From an uncultured Clostridium sp. (GTDB lineage Bacteria > Bacillota > Clostridia > Lachnospirales > Lachnospiraceae), in assembly GCA_900538475.1 (NCBI GenBank), contig UPYT01000001.1, positions 1-64,000 on the forward strand: 64,000 bases of DNA. The letters run 5' to 3'. Under the pieces are notes generated by a model. It was not told the DNA's origin. It saw only the letters and a list, made by a program, of their open reading frames with translations, and ran no database searches. Each line of letters opens with the position of its first letter. Position 1 is the stretch's first letter. This document shows, piece by piece, positions 16,192 through 25,349 of the stretch. A program made the position numbers and the translations under genes.

Positions 16192-16316
16192 TGTCATAGG
16201 AAAGTGCGTCCTATGACATAAAAACGCTCCGCGAGGATCGCCATGGGTTGGAAGAGAATTGGGCTGATGAAGCGACCCGCCGCAGGCGGAGAAGCTCGCG
16301 AGCGAGCTTCTTTCTT
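16192..16316 (+). repeat. Terminator-adjacent composite repeat, family R, copy 4 (most complete)
   Basis: Starts a few bases after the rnpB terminator. TCATAGGA (16194-16201) pairs with TCCTATGA; then come the ACGCTCCGCGAGGATC core, GGGTTGGAAGAGA, CCGCCGCAGGCGG, and a perfect GAAGCTCGC-GA-GCGAGCTTC stem with TTTCTT. The following 150 bases before the next gene (16317-16466) hold a second block like the one after copy 2 (GATGCTGATGCAGCCG, then GGGAATGTGCC). No gene is supported there. Confidence 0.82.
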
Positions 16317-16466
16317 ATACAGGAAGTTTTGTTCTTTGAAATGAAAGCGCACCGCAGAGATGAGTACTGCGTGAGAGGAAGAAGGATGCTGATGCAGCCG
16401 CACTCCGGCGCGGGAATGTGCCCTGCGAAGGAAGAAAGACTGCGCAGCAGAGAGGAAAATTCAGCA

Positions 16467-17486
16467 ATGAATAAAATAGAAAAGACAAAGGGTGTTCTGG
16501 CAGCGGCAGCTCTGGCTGTTTTCTCTCTGGCAGGAGGAAGTCAGGCTCTTGCTATGGATGCTCCAGGAAGCGGAGATCCCCGCTGGGAGTACAGGGCAGA
16601 TCACCACTGGTATTATCAGAGAGAGGATGGCTCTGTTCATACAGGCTGGCTTTCCTTTGAGGATGAATGGTACTGGTTTGATTCAGAGGGAAGAATGACA
16701 GAGGGCGGATTTCATGGAATTGATGGAAAGCGGTATTATTTTTTCAGCAATGGACACATGGCATGGAATCAGTATCTGGATTTGTCCTATTTGAATGAAG
16801 ATGGGCAACCGGATGAGACTCATGATATTCGGATTGCAGGCGCTGGAACGCCTGACGGAGAGGCGAGGGATCTTCTGACGGATTATCTGTATCAGATTCC
16901 CCGTTCCTGGCTGGCACGGTTTGCAAAGGAGGACTGGCAGTTTCTGTTTTATCCGAATAAAAAGTTTTTTGAGGCACCAAATACCAGTCAGGGAATTTAT
17001 TATGTGTATCACAGCACAGATACCTATTACAAAAAAGTAAAGTTTACCAGGCCGGAAGCAGTGCTCCAGGCTTTTGGAGAGTATGTGGGCTTTGCATCAG
17101 GGTGCTATCGGAAAGACAGTCAGTGGATGCAGGCGCTTTGGAAAGAGGCAAAACAGCTGCAGCCCCTTCTTCAGATTCCGGATATTTATTCCGGAGAGGC
17201 GCAGGTTTATTTTGGCAGCCTGTTTGCGGCTTATGTGGACGAAGAAACGCGGGATGAGGTGTTAAAGCGTTCTCCTGAAGCCGGGAGGATTCTCGATGAG
17301 ATTTTAGTTTCTGCCGAAACGGAGGAAGCCGGAAAACGGATGAGAGAACGGCTGGAGAAAAGGCGGAAGGAGGATCTGGAACGGCTCTGGTGGGAAAATA
17401 CAGAAAAGGGATATGGTCCTGGAGTTTCTGGAAAGCAGAGGCAGGGGAAGGGATCCTCAAATACAGCAGAAGAGCTGGCGGATTAA
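16467..17486 (+). CDS. Secreted protein with cell-wall-binding (YG-type) repeats
   Basis: 339 residues. A signal peptide (hydrophobic run about 10-27, cleavage after SQALA) is followed by two to three aromatic YG-type repeats (about 42-100; WYYQREDGSVHTGW, WYWFDSEGRMTEG, RYYFFSNGHMAW) of the choline/glucan-binding class, which tether proteins to the cell wall. The C-terminal 240 residues are helical and charged with no family I recognise. A frame reading in from the R repeat is not used. ATG 16467 follows GAGAGGA. Its stop overlaps that of the converging ABC-F gene by 4 bases. Role unknown. Confidence 0.82.
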   Translation: MNKIEKTKGVLAAAALAVFSLAGGSQALAMDAPGSGDPRWEYRADHHWYYQREDGSVHTGWLSFEDEWYWFDSEGRMTEGGFHGIDGKRYYFFSNGHMAWNQYLDLSYLNEDGQPDETHDIRIAGAGTPDGEARDLLTDYLYQIPRSWLARFAKEDWQFLFYPNKKFFEAPNTSQGIYYVYHSTDTYYKKVKFTRPEAVLQAFGEYVGFASGCYRKDSQWMQALWKEAKQLQPLLQIPDIYSGEAQVYFGSLFAAYVDEETRDEVLKRSPEAGRILDEILVSAETEEAGKRMRERLEKRRKEDLERLWWENTEKGYGPGVSGKQRQGKGSSNTAEELAD

Positions 17487-17500
17487 TCTGCCAGCTCTTC
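17469..17500. terminator. Bidirectional hairpin made from the last codons of two converging genes
   Basis: GAAGAGCTGGC (17469-17479) pairs perfectly with GCCAGCTCTTC (17490-17500) across a 10-nt loop holding both stop codons. Read on either strand the arm encodes Glu-Leu-Ala-Asp and a TAA stop. Plus-strand T-run (TTTTT) begins 4 bases beyond the hairpin. Confidence 0.75.
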
Positions 17501-19480
17501 CCATTTTTCATAAAGCTCTTCCAGGCTGCTCTGAATGGATTCTTTTTCCTGATTCAGTTCCATTAACCGGGAAACATCTGTGTATATTTCTTCCTGGCTG
17601 AGAAGCTGATCAATTTCTCCATCTCTTGTTTCCAGGCGAAGAATTTCCTCTTCGGTTTTTTTCAGGTCATTCTGACGTTTGCGGATACGGGCCTGCTCCT
17701 CCTTCTGTGCTTTCCAGTCCATCTTATTTTCAGACTGAAGCGATGCAGAGGAAGCAGCTGCATATTTTGCGGCAGCGCTGCTGTCTGAGGCAGAACTTCC
17801 TCTTCCGGCAGCAGCTACAGCACCGGAAAAGCCAGAGCTTCCGCTGACAGACGGATCCGTGTAAAGCTGATTCATCAGTTCCCGTTTTTCCAGATAATAA
17901 TCATAGTTCCCAATATAATTTAAGAAGGTCTGTCCCGTCAGCTCCAGGATTCTTGTTGCGGTCTGGTTGATAAAGTATCGGTCATGGGACACATAAAGGA
18001 CGGTTCCGGTGTAATGACGGAGCGCATCCTCCAGGATCTCCTTGGAGGTAATGTCCAGATGGTTGGTCGGCTCGTCGAGAATCAGGAAATTGGCTTCGGA
18101 AAGCATCAGCTTTGCAAGAGAAACCCGTCCCCGCTCTCCGCCGCTCAAATCAGAGATCCGTTTAAATACATCATCTCCAGTGAAAAGGAAGGCGGCCAGA
18201 ATATTGCGGACCTGAGTGTTGGTCAGATTGGGGTAAGCATCGGAAACCTCCTCAAATACCGTTTTTTCCATATGAAGCACATGGTGTTCCTGATCATAAT
18301 AGCCGATATGAACCTTGGAGCCAAGGGTAATAGTTCCGCTGTCGGATGGAACCATGGCGTTGATCATTTTTAAAAGGGTGGTTTTTCCCGTTCCGTTGTT
18401 GCCGATGACAGCAACTCTTTCTCCACGTTTGATATCAATATCCACCTGGGAAAACAGCTTCTGGGAACCAAAGGACTTTGCCAGATCCCGGATGGTCAGC
18501 ACGTCATTGCCGCTGACAATATTTGGCTCCAGGGAAATGTGCATTTCATCGTTGACCTCAGCCGGCTTATCCAGAACCTGAATTTTGGAAAGCATTTTTT
18601 CACGGCTTTCTGCCCGTTTGATGGATTTTTCCCGGTTAAAGGATTTTAATTTGGCAATTACCTCTTCCTGATGGCGGATTTCCTGCTGCTGGTTTAAGTA
18701 GGCCTTCATCTGAGCAGCACGGATCATGGCCTTTTTTTCGCTGTAGGCAGTGTAATTGCCCTGGTACACACTGCAATGACCCTGCTCCAGCTCCACGATT
18801 TTGGTGACAACCCGGTTTAAGAAATACCGGTCATGAGCGACAATGACAACAGCGCCGTTATAGTTTAACAGATAGTTTTCCAGCCAGGAGATGGATTCCA
18901 TATCCAGATGGTTGGTTGGCTCGTCCAAAAGAATCACATCTGGTTTGGACAGAAGAAGCTTTCCAAGGGAAACCCGTGTTTTCTGTCCTCCGGAAAGAGT
19001 GGAGACTTCTTTGGAAAATTCCTCTTCCGTAAAGCCCAGGCCTTTTAATACGCCGGTCAGCTCGCTTTTCCAGGCATAGCCGTTTTCCAGCTCAAAGGTA
19101 TGGTTTAAACGGCTGTAGGAGGAAAGCAGCTGCTCCAGCTCCTCGCCGGAGGCATGCTGCATACTTAACTCCAGACTTCGAATCTGCTGTTCCATTTCAA
19201 TAATGGGGCGTTTTACTTCTTTTAATTCTTCATAAATGGTTTTGGCGCTGTCCAGATCCTGGTGCTGGGCCAGATAGCCCAGGGTTTTTCCCTTGGAAAG
19301 AACTACCTCTCCTGTATCGGCGTTCAGCTCACCTACGATGATTTTCAGCAGGGTGGATTTGCCGGCTCCATTAATGCCTACAATGGCGGCTTTTTCCTGA
19401 TCTTCTATATGAAAGGATACCTCGGAAAGAATCTGATCCGTACCAAAGGCCTTGCTGATATGGCTGCAGGATAAAATCAT
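17483..19480 (-). CDS. ABC-F family ATPase
   Basis: 665 residues with two ABC ATPase domains and no membrane segments, as in ABC-F proteins that act on ribosomes. First Walker A GINGAGKST, signature LSGGQKTR, Walker B LLDEPTNHLD; second Walker A GNNGTGKTT, LSGGERGR and ILDEPTNHLD. A charged inter-domain linker (about 230-315) and a C-terminal coiled coil (about 590-665) are present; an Ala/Ser-rich segment separates the latter. Members range from housekeeping translation factors to antibiotic resistance; this cannot be decided here. ATG 19480 is preceded by GGAG. The leader carries MITE-like element M2. Confidence 0.92.
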   Translation of the reverse strand: MILSCSHISKAFGTDQILSEVSFHIEDQEKAAIVGINGAGKSTLLKIIVGELNADTGEVVLSKGKTLGYLAQHQDLDSAKTIYEELKEVKRPIIEMEQQIRSLELSMQHASGEELEQLLSSYSRLNHTFELENGYAWKSELTGVLKGLGFTEEEFSKEVSTLSGGQKTRVSLGKLLLSKPDVILLDEPTNHLDMESISWLENYLLNYNGAVVIVAHDRYFLNRVVTKIVELEQGHCSVYQGNYTAYSEKKAMIRAAQMKAYLNQQQEIRHQEEVIAKLKSFNREKSIKRAESREKMLSKIQVLDKPAEVNDEMHISLEPNIVSGNDVLTIRDLAKSFGSQKLFSQVDIDIKRGERVAVIGNNGTGKTTLLKMINAMVPSDSGTITLGSKVHIGYYDQEHHVLHMEKTVFEEVSDAYPNLTNTQVRNILAAFLFTGDDVFKRISDLSGGERGRVSLAKLMLSEANFLILDEPTNHLDITSKEILEDALRHYTGTVLYVSHDRYFINQTATRILELTGQTFLNYIGNYDYYLEKRELMNQLYTDPSVSGSSGFSGAVAAAGRGSSASDSSAAAKYAAASSASLQSENKMDWKAQKEEQARIRKRQNDLKKTEEEILRLETRDGEIDQLLSQEEIYTDVSRLMELNQEKESIQSSLEELYEKWEELAD

Positions 19481-19510
19481 AAATATAAAACTCCATTTCT
19501 GTAAAATATC

Positions 19511-19656
19511 GTAACTATTCAGGACGAAAACTGGCAGAAAAATCAGTGTCAAGTTTGTTGTAAGAGGATTTTTTTCCAGTTTTCACATCGGAGGAATCTC
19601 CGATGCTTCTCGTCCGGCTTTGCCGGATAAGAAGATGGCCTGTCCTGAACAGTTAC
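19511..19656 (-). mobile_element. MITE-like inverted-repeat element M2 in the ABC-F gene leader
   Basis: 146-bp element with ends GTAACTATTCAGGACG and, reversed, GTAACTGTTCAGGACAG. Its body matches M1 (shared CATCGGAG-ATT-CTCCGATG and CTTCTT hairpins). Flanks AAAATATC and AAATTATC agree at 7 of 8 bases. It lies 30 bases upstream of the ABC-F start and in the same orientation to its gene as M1 is to sufC. Confidence 0.87.
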
Positions 19657-19709
19657 AAATTATCAATAATCTTAGTAAAAATCACTGATTTCAGTAAAAT
19701 CCTTCTATC

Positions 19710-19738
19710 AGTATAATATAGGGATCCGTTTATTTCAA
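19710..19738 (-). promoter_or_regulatory. Promoter of the ABC-F gene
   Basis: On the minus strand TTGAAA (19733-19738), 17 bp, TATACT (19710-19715). Predicted start near 19703, so element M2 is transcribed as leader RNA. Confidence 0.7.
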
Positions 19739-19813
19739 GTAAGTCTTACCTGTAGTTTTTCCTTTTCTCAGGGAAACGACATAAGAACTGCCTTATTTTT
19801 ATGCAGTTTTTTG

Positions 19814-19842
19814 TTGCCGATTTGCCTGTCATACGTTATAAT
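19814..19842 (+). promoter_or_regulatory. Promoter of the CofE-like gene
   Basis: TTGCCG (19814-19819), 17 bp, TATAAT (19837-19842). The leader to the ATG is about 125 nt with no obvious structure. Between the two divergent promoters (19739-19813) I see nothing else. Confidence 0.65.
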
Positions 19843-19974
19843 AGATACGTTAAGCATCAATATGAGTGATTGCGTACCTGTTCCGGACTGCCTGCAGGCA
19901 CAAAAGACACTGCGGTTTTGTTTACCGGCAGAAGCTGCGGAATAATTACAGAATCAGGAAATGAGGAGATTCAA

Positions 19975-21168
19975 ATGAGCGAAAGAAAAGTTGGAACAAT
20001 ATCAAGAGGCATCCGCTGCCCAATTATCCGTGAAGGAGATAATCTGGCTGACATCGTGGTAACCAGTGTGCTGGAAGCGGCTGAAAGTGAAGAATTTGCA
20101 TTAAGAGACCGGGATGTTATTGCAGTAACCGAGTCTGTTGTGGCGAGAGCACAGGGAAACTATGCCAGTGTCCAGGCAATCGCGGAGGATGTAAGGGCAA
20201 AGCTTGGCGGAGAAACTGTTGGTGTGATTTTCCCGATTCTGTCAAGAAACCGTTTTGCAATCTGTTTAAAGGGAATTGCCATGGGCGCAAAAAAAGTTGT
20301 GCTGATGTTAAGCTATCCCAGTGATGAGGTAGGCAACGAACTGGTATCTCTGGATAAGCTGGATGAAGCAGGCATCAATCCCTACAGCGATGTGCTGTCT
20401 CTGGAGCAGTACAGAAGCCTGTTTGGTGAGAATCGCCATCCCTTCACCGGCGTAGACTATGTGGACTACTACAGTCAGATTGTCAGAGAGGCCGGCGCTG
20501 AGGTTGAAGTGGTATTTGCCAACAATCCCAGAGCAATTTTAGACTATACAAAGAATGTTCTGACCTGCGATATTCATACCCGCGCAAGAACCAAGAGAAT
20601 TCTTCTGGCAGCAGGCGCAGAGAGGGTATGCGGTCTGGATGATATTATGAACGCTCCGGTTGACGGAAGCGGATGCAATGAGAGATATGGTCTTCTGGGA
20701 TCTAACAAGTCCACAGAGGATACGATTAAGCTCTTCCCGAGAGAGTGCCGTGATTTTGTTCTGGATATTCAGAGCCAGATTCTGGATAAAACCGGAAAGC
20801 ATGTAGAGGTTATGGTATACGGTGACGGTGCATTTAAGGATCCGGTAGGAAAGATCTGGGAGCTGGCAGATCCGGTGGTTTCTCCGGCTTATACGGACGG
20901 TCTGGAGGGAACTCCCAATGAGCTGAAGTTAAAATATCTGGCTGACAATGATTTTAAGGATCTGTCCGGTCAGGCATTGAAGGATGCTATCTCCAAACGG
21001 ATTCAGGAGAAGGAAGACAATTTGGTAGGAAACATGGCTTCTCAGGGTACAACTCCGCGTCGCCTGACCGATTTAATCGGTTCTCTCTGCGATTTGACCA
21101 GCGGTTCCGGAGACAAGGGAACTCCCATTATTCTGGTACAGGGATACTTTGATAATTTTACAAATTAA
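19975..21168 (+). CDS. Coenzyme F420-0:L-glutamate ligase (CofE) family protein
   Basis: 397 residues. The N-terminal half carries the CofE fold: [17 protein letters not shown] near the start, then [16 protein letters not shown] and, after residue 240, [11 protein letters not shown]. True CofE adds glutamate to coenzyme F420. No other F420 gene is in the window, and Lachnospiraceae are not known F420 makers, so another amide-ligase substrate is likely. It is longer than archaeal CofE (about 250), with an extended C-terminal part. ATG 19975 follows GAGGAG; a longer frame from 19870 lacks a site. Apparently monocistronic. Confidence 0.82.
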   Translation: MSERKVGTISRGIRCPIIREGDNLADIVVTSVLEAAESEEFALRDRDVIAVTESVVARAQGNYASVQAIAEDVRAKLGGETVGVIFPILSRNRFAICLKGIAMGAKKVVLMLSYPSDEVGNELVSLDKLDEAGINPYSDVLSLEQYRSLFGENRHPFTGVDYVDYYSQIVREAGAEVEVVFANNPRAILDYTKNVLTCDIHTRARTKRILLAAGAERVCGLDDIMNAPVDGSGCNERYGLLGSNKSTEDTIKLFPRECRDFVLDIQSQILDKTGKHVEVMVYGDGAFKDPVGKIWELADPVVSPAYTDGLEGTPNELKLKYLADNDFKDLSGQALKDAISKRIQEKEDNLVGNMASQGTTPRRLTDLIGSLCDLTSGSGDKGTPIILVQGYFDNFTN

Positions 21169-21282
21169 TCCTGGAAGATGCCGATAAAAACTGTGTTATA
21201 CAGACAAAATTTTTTTGAAATCGGTTCTGGATTTTATACAGATCAGGTATTGTGTTTTTTGTAGAAAAAGTGATAAAATAAG

Positions 21283-21326
21283 CGTGCAGCAGAGGAAGAA
21301 AGAGCTTCCAGGGCTGCACGTTTTTT
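21283..21326 (+). terminator. Terminator after the CofE-like gene
   Basis: CGTGCAGC (21283-21290) pairs with GCTGCACG (21313-21320); the loop contains a smaller GGAAG/CTTCC stem; six T follow. The 110 bases between the stop codon and the hairpin are AT-rich; a weak promoter-like TTGTGT/TAAAAT pair at 21250-21279 might drive a tiny transcript ending here. Confidence 0.82.
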
Positions 21327-21346
21327 GTGTCATAGGAAAGGTTATC
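21327..21346 (+). repeat. Fragment of the terminator-adjacent repeat, family R
   Basis: TGTCATAGGAAAGG directly after the T-tract matches the first 14 bases of copy 4. A TATCC follows instead of the usual right arm, and the rest of the element is missing. Confidence 0.5.
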
Positions 21347-21347
21347 C

Positions 21348-21356
21348 TGTTATAAT
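21348..21356 (+). promoter_or_regulatory. Extended -10 promoter of purA
   Basis: TGTTATAAT, an extended -10 (hexamer 21351-21356); no good -35 at 17 bp. It precedes element M3 by about 25 bases. Confidence 0.55.
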
Positions 21357-21385
21357 CAGGAAATAAAATTTCTTTTTAATTCATA

Positions 21386-21536
21386 GCAACAGTTCAGCTA
21401 TGTGAAGATTCAGACAGAAAAAAGCGCTGAAAGCTTGTTTTTATAAGATTTGTCCTGTCTGAATCTTTATAGGGAGCACGCCCGATGCTTCTTGTCTGCT
21501 GTAAGCGGGCAAGAAGATGCATGGCTGAATGGTTGC
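21386..21536 (-). mobile_element. MITE-like inverted-repeat element M3 with perfect 8-bp target duplication
   Basis: 151-bp element bounded by GCAACAGTTCAGC and, reversed, GCAACCATTCAGC. It is flanked on both sides by AATTCATA (21378-21385 and 21537-21544), an exact 8-bp direct repeat. Inside are a long GATTCAGACAG/CTGTCTGAATC hairpin and GATGCTTCTTG/CAAGAAGATGC. Compared with M1 it lies in the opposite orientation to its downstream gene. It ends 24 bases before the purA start codon. Confidence 0.88.
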
Positions 21537-21545
21537 AATTCATAG

Positions 21546-22850
<1,305 letters not shown>

Positions 22851-22871
22851 GGCTTTCCGGAAAGAAGAGAG

Positions 22872-22913
22872 ACAGCCGGGAGATTCCCCCAAAAAGGGGA
22901 AGCTCCCGGCTGT
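22872..22913. terminator. Bidirectional terminator between purA and the SLC13 transporter
   Basis: ACAGCCGGGAG (22872-22882) pairs with CTCCCGGCTGT (22903-22913); an inner CCCC/GGGG stem caps the loop; TTTCTTGT follows on the plus strand and CTCTCTTCTTT on the minus strand. Confidence 0.82.
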
Positions 22914-22929
22914 TTCTTGTAGTTCCTCT

Positions 22930-24195
22930 TTATACCATTGGAAAAAACAGATTTGCCATGAAGCAGGTTGCAATGCCGTAAAGGAGCCAGAGAGGAAGAA
23001 AAACTTTTAAAATATCTTTAATCTTGTATTGCCCGGCTCCGAAAGCAATGGCAATGGAAGGAGATCCGGTTGGTGTCAGCATGGCAGCGGTACATCCGGC
23101 GAAAATTGCCATGGTAAAGGGGCGAGGATCCAGTCCCTGAGAAAGTGCGGTAACAATGGCAAGGGGAACGAATACCTGTTGGGTTGCAGTATTGCTCATA
23201 AACTGTGTCAGAATTGCTCCGGCAAAGTAGAAGGCAAAGAGCATCAACATTGGAGATGGGTTTCCTCCCAGAAGTCCCATAATAAAATCTGATACAACAG
23301 CGCCCGCACCTGTTTTTTGCATGGCAGTTCCCATGGGAATAACACCGGCCAGCATAAAGATTGTGTCCAGATTAATAAAATTCTTAATATCATTTAAGTT
23401 AAGAATATTCAGATAACACAGCAGAATAACTGCAGCAACAGGAAGGACATACATGCCAAAGGGAAGGTATTTCTGGAAGAGAATTCCCAGGAAATTCAGG
23501 AAGAAAATCACATAGACAATATTTTCCTGCACAGGTGTCAGGGATTCCTTCTGAGAATTTCCAGAGTGAATGGTGCTGGTGACAATTTTGTTTCCTGGAA
23601 GACCTTTCCATCCGATTAGAAGGATATAGGCGAAAGCCAGGAGAGAAGGAACAAGGATCACCTTGGTATAATCAAGAGCTTCAATCATAACTGGTGAACC
23701 GTTTGCTTCCAAAAGGCCATTGATCATGACAAAGTATGCGCCGGGAAGAAGTCCCTGGCAACAGTGTGCAAGAACAGCTCCGGGAAACAAAAGATGGGAG
23801 GGCTGAACCCTGCTGCTGTCATCGAAGGCGGCCATAAAAGGAAGAAACATACTGATTAGAGCAGTAGGCATGCTGAACTGGATTAATATCAGACAGGAAA
23901 GCATGTAAACGAAAACGATCAGCTGACTTTTTCCGGAATGACTCATAAGAAGAGTTTTCATTTTTGGAACAAGACTTGTTTTGCTGAGTGCGCCGCTTAA
24001 CAGAAACATGCCGGCAATCATAACAACATTTTTGTCGCTGAAGCTGGCATAGGTTTCGCTGAATGTAAGGACACCGGTGAGACATAAAACAGTGGAAGCA
24101 GTCATGGCAACCAAGCCAAGCTTGAATTTGCCGCATAAAAAGCCGATAATCATGAGCAGAAGCACGGCCAGAGTAATGATTAAATGAATATTCAT
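22930..24195 (-). CDS. SLC13 / DASS-type anion transporter
   Basis: 421 residues and about 11-12 hydrophobic segments. Two related halves each carry a short re-entrant motif region (FSMPTALISMF... in the first, FMSNTATQQVFVPL in the second, with the SNT typical of divalent anion:Na+ symporters). Family substrates include dicarboxylates, citrate and sulfate. AGGAGG lies 6-7 bases before the ATG. It is 31 bases downstream of a UxuA-like gene in the same direction, so the likely cargo is a sugar acid or related organic anion handled by that enzyme. Probably controlled by the divergent LysR gene. Confidence 0.85.
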   Translation of the reverse strand: MNIHLIITLAVLLLMIIGFLCGKFKLGLVAMTASTVLCLTGVLTFSETYASFSDKNVVMIAGMFLLSGALSKTSLVPKMKTLLMSHSGKSQLIVFVYMLSCLILIQFSMPTALISMFLPFMAAFDDSSRVQPSHLLFPGAVLAHCCQGLLPGAYFVMINGLLEANGSPVMIEALDYTKVILVPSLLAFAYILLIGWKGLPGNKIVTSTIHSGNSQKESLTPVQENIVYVIFFLNFLGILFQKYLPFGMYVLPVAAVILLCYLNILNLNDIKNFINLDTIFMLAGVIPMGTAMQKTGAGAVVSDFIMGLLGGNPSPMLMLFAFYFAGAILTQFMSNTATQQVFVPLAIVTALSQGLDPRPFTMAIFAGCTAAMLTPTGSPSIAIAFGAGQYKIKDILKVFLPLWLLYGIATCFMANLFFPMV

Positions 24196-24226
24196 ACGAT
24201 TTCCTCCTAGTCAGGTATGAGAAGCA

Positions 24227-25195
24227 TTATTTGGCAGACAATTCTTTTTCAGCGCTGTGAAGCATACCCTTCATGTAACCCATAAAATAGGCTGCAGATG
24301 TATCAGATATGGTTTTTCCGTCCTGGTTAAAGAACGGATGGTCAATGTTAAGGTATCCGTTGTATCCGCATTGGATCAACTGTTTCATGATAGCATACAT
24401 ATCTGCATATCCGTCTTCTAGAAGCGTTTCCTCAAAATAGGGCATAACTGAACTGACATTGCGGAAATGAACAATGGAAATTTTGTCTTCCTGGCAGAAG
24501 GTTTTAATATCATCCATGAGATTACCAAAGTTTTCGCTTTCAAGCCAGCATCCGATACACATCTTCATAGTAAGATAAGGACTGTTTTCCACCATGGCAA
24601 ACGCTCGTTTGTAGCAGTCTGTATTCCAGATTAAGCTATGAACACCTCCAAGGGAAGGAACAGGAGGATCATTAGGATGAAGAGCGAGTTTGACACCGGC
24701 TTCTTCGCATACAGGAAGTGCACGATCCATGAAATATTTAAAATTGTTCCAGATTTCTTCCTCACCGTATTCTCTGTCATTGGAAATCGGACGGGACAAA
24801 ATTTCATCCATGTCACAGATAAAGGATTGTTCTCCTCGATTGTGGATTCCGGATCCGATTCTTGTACGGAAAATACCATTTGGCTGCCAAGCAAGATAAT
24901 TGACAGGAATTCCGGCTTTTCCAAGAGCTCTGGTAAATTCATTGTAGCGTTCGATCCACAGATCCCGGGTTGGTTTTCCGAGATGGATGTCGGGACATTT
25001 CTGAAGATTGGGACAGCCTGCATCAGAAATAGTCAAATGGCAGCGTGCTGCTTTTTCTTTAAATTTCATAATACCATCATAAGTGGCATCTTCCATAAGA
25101 AAGTTGACTGCCAGATATTCGATTCCCATTCCGCGTATAGACTGCATCTGTTCTTCTGTCATTTTACTGGAACAGTTTGCCTGTACTTTTATCAT
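24227..25195 (-). CDS. UxuA-like TIM-barrel enzyme (mannonate dehydratase / sugar isomerase family)
   Basis: 322 residues. An AP-endonuclease-2-like TIM barrel with metal-binding candidates in LALHPNDPPVPSLGG (near 176-190), MCIGCWLES (near 215) and VHFRNVSS (near 246), and a C-terminal NIDHPFF. The HPxDPP and VHFRNV motifs are those of mannonate dehydratase (UxuA), which turns mannonate into 2-keto-3-deoxygluconate. It is shorter than classic UxuA (about 350-390), so the exact substrate is open. First gene of a two-gene operon with an SLC13 transporter, divergent from a LysR gene. Confidence 0.75.
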   Translation of the reverse strand: MIKVQANCSSKMTEEQMQSIRGMGIEYLAVNFLMEDATYDGIMKFKEKAARCHLTISDAGCPNLQKCPDIHLGKPTRDLWIERYNEFTRALGKAGIPVNYLAWQPNGIFRTRIGSGIHNRGEQSFICDMDEILSRPISNDREYGEEEIWNNFKYFMDRALPVCEEAGVKLALHPNDPPVPSLGGVHSLIWNTDCYKRAFAMVENSPYLTMKMCIGCWLESENFGNLMDDIKTFCQEDKISIVHFRNVSSVMPYFEETLLEDGYADMYAIMKQLIQCGYNGYLNIDHPFFNQDGKTISDTSAAYFMGYMKGMLHSAEKELSAK

Positions 25196-25294
25196 TGTCT
25201 ATGTATCCTTTCTTTGTTGATTCCCCGGGGTGATTTTGTAATTTTAATTATAAATGTTATTGAAAAAAAGTATACTTTAGTTTATATATAATGG

Positions 25295-25311
25295 TATAGC
25301 GAAAAACTATA
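25295..25311. promoter_or_regulatory. Probable LysR operator
   Basis: TATAG-N7-CTATA (25295-25299 and 25307-25311), the ATAG/CTAT layout common for LysR proteins, in the gap between the UxuA-like gene and the LysR gene. The surrounding 150 bases are very AT-rich, with TATACTTTAG and TATATATAATGG as possible promoter parts. Confidence 0.5.
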
Positions 25312-25349
25312 GAAAGATATGGATAAAGAGTACACGACAGGAGAGAACT

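Noticed and set aside
16192-16316. R repeat as a group II intron remnant targeted to terminators
   Set aside because: Insertion after terminators fits class C introns, but I cannot find a domain V-like segment, a maturase or the usual 5' GTGYG boundary, so it is kept as an unclassified repeat.
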